In this document: piece by piece, positions 60,452 through 64,000 of the stretch
Layout: each line of letters opens with the position of its first letter
Position numbering within the stretch: the stretch's first letter is position 1
Origin: Neckera pumila
Taxonomy: Eukaryota; Streptophyta; Bryopsida; Hypnales; Neckeraceae
Assembly (NCBI GenBank): GCA_963969595.1
Contig: OZ018417.1
Location: 20,028,501 to 20,092,500, forward strand
Length of the DNA: 64,000 nucleotides
Direction of reading: 5' to 3'
Position numbers and translations under genes: made by a program
The notes under the pieces: model-generated
The model's input: the letters and a program-made list of their open reading frames with translations, nothing else
Database searches by the model: none
What the model was told of the DNA's origin: nothing

Positions 60452-63302
60452 ATTGTTCAGTTTGTTCCAAACTTCAAAAAAATTATGGAAATCATATTTT
60501 ATATGTATTTGAATTCTATCCAAAATCCTCGGGCCCTTAGGATATAGCTCAGGCTAAAGGACGGATGGTTTTTTGGAAGAGAAAAAATCCCAAACTACCA
60601 ATTTTCAAGCATTGTCTAGAATAAAAAATTATAATTTAAAATAAAAATTCAGCCCTAGGAAAGTATATTAATTAATTGAGGCATTGTATAGAATTGTTTA
60701 GCTCATTTGACTGCATGGATTGAAAGATTATAACGTTCAAAATAGAAAAAAAAAACTTATTTTCATTTTTGCTGAAAGGGTTAGCAAAACTTTGAGCTGT
60801 CTTGGAGAAAAAAATTTATTCTAAAAATGAATGTAGATTTTCACCACTCAAAAGAATATGATATTAGGTTCAATCTTGAAAAAATTTAGAAGCAAATATC
60901 AAGTTTATCTCACTCTAAATCACCCTGCAATACAAAGAAGATAAGTGAATTGGCAATACACTAATTTTTTGATGATTTTTGTGCAAAGAGTAAGTCTTTA
61001 TTATTAAAATCCAAATGGTGAAATGTTAGAGAACCTCATTTGAAATATGTAGAAAAAAGTTCAAGAACTTTGACTTCATATATTGCAAGGTAATAGGGCT
61101 TGAAGTTCAAAGAAAATGTATTTTCTTGAAACCACCCCAACATAGTTAACAAAGCTTGTTCGTTTTAGAATGCAATTTGCAAACTAAAATTTGTCTTTGG
61201 GGAGAAAATTGTATGCAATGATTTATTAGTTATATATATGCCAAACTTCAAAAATCGATAAGTTTTTTTTGATAAAGATGCCTTGAAGATACCTAAACTA
61301 TTTGGATTGCAGCAAAAGTTTAGATCAGCATAACTTTTGATCTAGGCTCTCAGTCAAAAAATATATATATTTTGACTAAGGATATACATATATTCACACC
61401 TTGTGTAAAAATTTTGTGAACATCCGACCAAAATTGAATAATGGAAACCTACTCAGCTTTTCAACGGACAATTGGCCATTAGGAAATAAAACAAAAGTGA
61501 GTGATGAAGCTAAGTGATCTACTCAAAATCAATAAAAAAAAAATAGTTTTCAAAGAGACTTACAAGTTAATTAATTCCTTTATAAATTTGCATCTCATAT
61601 TAAAGTTATGGTCTATTCTTTGGTACATTAGCATTTTCAAACATGAATATAAAAAATTTGACCATTCTAAAATAGGAACAAAGCTTATTGGCATTATGCT
61701 TTTTTATGCTCAAATGCTAGAGAGGCCTTGGTAGTGACCTCCACTAGAATGAAGAAGTGGTGGAAAAAGAAATTTCAATTAATAGAAATTCATTAAAGAA
61801 GAAGACCCTATTTATGCAATTTTGTATTAGTGGAGTGTATTTCAAACTTTTAAATGCACAATCTTAGTAAACAGTGACCATAAAGTAACACAAAGAGCGC
61901 CCTCCTACCTTAGTTAGATGTAAACTACACAACAAAATGAATCTATCTATGTTATATCATTGTGTCCTTACATCTATCTCCCATTTAAGTTTGAATTTTT
62001 TATACTTCATTTAATGTAATTACTTCTAATCGTAACCCCTTCCTAACTCAATCCCAGCTTATTCTTGCCTAAAATAAACTTTCTTTATTCATAAGAGTCT
62101 AGAATTGATTTTAAAAACACCTATTTTTAATACTTTGGAAATTCATGGATTATTCATCTAGTGTCCAATAAATGCATAAGAAGAAAATATGAAATTCTCT
62201 ATTGATTTTCCAACAAAATCCAACTAAAATTTAGGTAGTTTAATAATAGCAACAATGTTCAATTGCCCATTTAGATGCATTCAAGTGTAGTTACCTTATA
62301 ACACCCTTAGTGCACAACCTCATTCACCTTCTCAATAAAATGCTAACTTTTGACCAATATATCATTGGAAGTTCATCCCAATTAAAAGCACTTTGAATAG
62401 CTATAAGAAAACTCAAATTTAGAAATTTGGCAATATGAATAAATTGCTTCTAAAGCTAGTTTAAAGACAAAAAACTATAAATGTTTTGACAAATCACACA
62501 TTCACAAAGCACAAACTTGTTTCTTTTGCAAATTGTTGCCTTGGAAAGCAAGAAGAAATCTTCAATCTACATGAAATTGTTAAGAATTGCATTCATAGGA
62601 ACCTACCTTAAAATGCCAAAACCCAGTTTGTACAATGAAAGACTTTAGGGGTTAATTTATACTCAAATTTCTTCAATTTATATGACCCACTTAAATCACC
62701 CATTCAACAATATTGATGCCATTTCAATGAAGAAGTTTGAATAAAGAAGAAGATACATTTTTAAATAGAATTTAAATGATAATTATGAATTATTTATACA
62801 AGGAAAGATATTTTCAATATATGGTTGTATTCTATTTCTTCCTACGTTATACTTTAAGGTATCACAATAGTTTTATAACTCCACCCAAAATTCCAAAATA
62901 GTCAACCTTTGCAGTAAAAAATTTAACTTTACGTATGTCCATATGCATAAATTTTTGTTATTTTGTAAGACATTTACACAAAGATTAAATTTCGCATAAT
63001 AGAAATTGTTTTGGGGGAGCATCACCAATCATGTTGGATGAAATGGACATTGCAAGATGTTTCAAATTCCAAAACCCTTTAATTGCATAATTATCAAGAT
63101 TGTGTTCTTCAGTGATTGGTCATGCAAAATAATGTGAGAATATGTCACTTCCATCATTCTATTATGTATTGTTCAAGTTGAGCGATTTTTGTGAATCAAA
63201 ACGCAATTGCAAGTCCCTCAAGACATTCCATTTTGGAGCCCACCAGAAGAATTTGTGAAGAATAATTAAGTACCACAAGTGTTCTCTAAGTCTCTAGGTA
63301 AC
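60452..63302. other. AT-rich repeat-derived region, no gene recognised
   Basis: A further diverged TTAA-family relic probably spans about 60553-61487: it starts CTAAAGGACGGATGG and ends CAATTGGCCATTAGG. Segments 62100-62500 repeat parts of 56990-58120. A family right end, GACTTTAGGGGTTAA, occurs at 62641-62655. One 77-codon Lys/Ile-rich frame at 61501-61734 has no recognised domain. Confidence 0.45.
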
Positions 63303-63680
63303 ACTAGTGTGGCAGCCATAGTCAAATTTTCTAATTTTTTGATTCATAATAAAAACTTTGAAATTCATTATTTTTCATACCATCATTATAAACGCCACGA
63401 AACAAAGCCCGCCCACCCCTCCTTGCCAAAAGCTTTCCAAAGGTACCAAGAACGCGACCAAAATCAAAGTGAATGTAATTTTCTAATTTTTTGATCCATA
63501 AATATTTTGAAATTCAATAACTTCTGCATTGTAGCTCCAAACGCCACGAAACCAAGTCTGTGCACCCTTCCTTGCCGAGCCCTTTCCAACAATACCAAGC
63601 ACGCAGCCGGGGGGCGCATGGTCCAGGAGATCTCAACGTAACAAAACAAAACAAACAGCCAAACTTTAATGTATGGATTC
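63303..63680 (+). repeat. Decayed, internally duplicated copy of the foldback unit
   Basis: It begins with ACTAGTGTGGC like the arms at 18621-19858 and carries the same AACGCCACGAAAC, GGTACCAAG and GAGATCTCAACGTAAC blocks. Part of the unit is present twice (about 63325-63460 and 63461-63650). The switch falls at ACCAAGAACGCGACC, where the block ending in CACGCGGCC and the earlier block AAGAACGCCACC share sequence, suggesting recombination between them. Confidence 0.65.
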
Positions 63681-64000
63681 TCAAAACATTTGCCAATACT
63701 CGTCAAGATTGTGAATCAACTTAGAAATTCAATATAGTTATTTGTAAAATAATCATAGGTGATCGATCATGCTGCTGAGCGATATCCGTTACGATTTTCT
63801 GTTGTATCTTGTTAGAGGCTCATTTGTGGAATTCTAAGGGCTATCTGTCCCAATATCCGTGGCAACATGATTGTAGTTCAAAAGAAATTATTGAATCCCA
63901 AACGTTTCTCTACGGCAAGATCTCTGCCTTGTAGGAATAACTCTGACGTTCTCGACAATGAATGGAGAGGTTTGAAGGGCTTCTGTGGTCACAAAACTTT
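63681..64000. other. Right window edge, nothing recognised
   Basis: No frame, repeat border or RNA gene was recognised in the last 320 bases; they are somewhat less AT-rich than the preceding repeat region. Confidence 0.5.

Overview
The window reads as nuclear DNA of a streptophyte (green plant lineage), most likely a non-seed plant such as a bryophyte; this placement is an inference. Support: a triosephosphate isomerase with a plastid-type N-terminal extension, a plant-type LRR-ROC-COR (ROCO-like) gene, a CYP85-clan-like P450 with many exons, GT-AG introns, and typical plant DNA transposons (CACTA, Stowaway). The DNA is AT-rich, gene-poor and repeat-rich. The few GC-rich islands (about 25.9-27.7, 30.3-30.8, 37.0-38.0 and 54.8-56.3 kb) include the apparently intact genes.

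Intact or probably intact genes: plastid triosephosphate isomerase (26249-27508, +, two exons), a CPBP/CAAX-protease-like membrane protein (37101-37955, +), and a possible small AT-hook protein (30288-30720, -; frame uncertain). Two large genes are broken: a cytochrome P450 (7363-11787, -) in which seven decayed exons can still be followed and a CACTA miniature element sits in exon 1, and an LRR-ROC-COR gene (49723-55184, -) with three exons, frameshifts and three in-frame stops.

Most of the rest is repeats. The dominant family is a set of roughly 930-bp non-coding elements bounded by TTAA and ending in TTAACCCCTnAAGG-type inverted termini, found in at least seven copies or fragments and nested in one another. 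Their TTAA duplications and CCCT-type ends resemble non-autonomous piggyBac-like elements. Into one copy (44740-48921) a 3246-bp CACTA element has inserted with a clean 3-bp TGA duplication. It carries exon-like host sequences, one of them resembling an aminotransferase, which is a Pack-CACTA arrangement. Into another copy (18501-20669) a three-armed foldback element with ACTAGTGTG ends has inserted. Further elements include Stowaway, an Emigrant/Lemi-like MITE, TA-flanked TIR elements and long hairpins.

The intact genes share no obvious pathway and appear as isolated housekeeping islands. The main interest lies in the nested transposon history, the gene-fragment-carrying CACTA element, the TTAA family, and two pseudogenes whose exons can be recognised only by joining frames.
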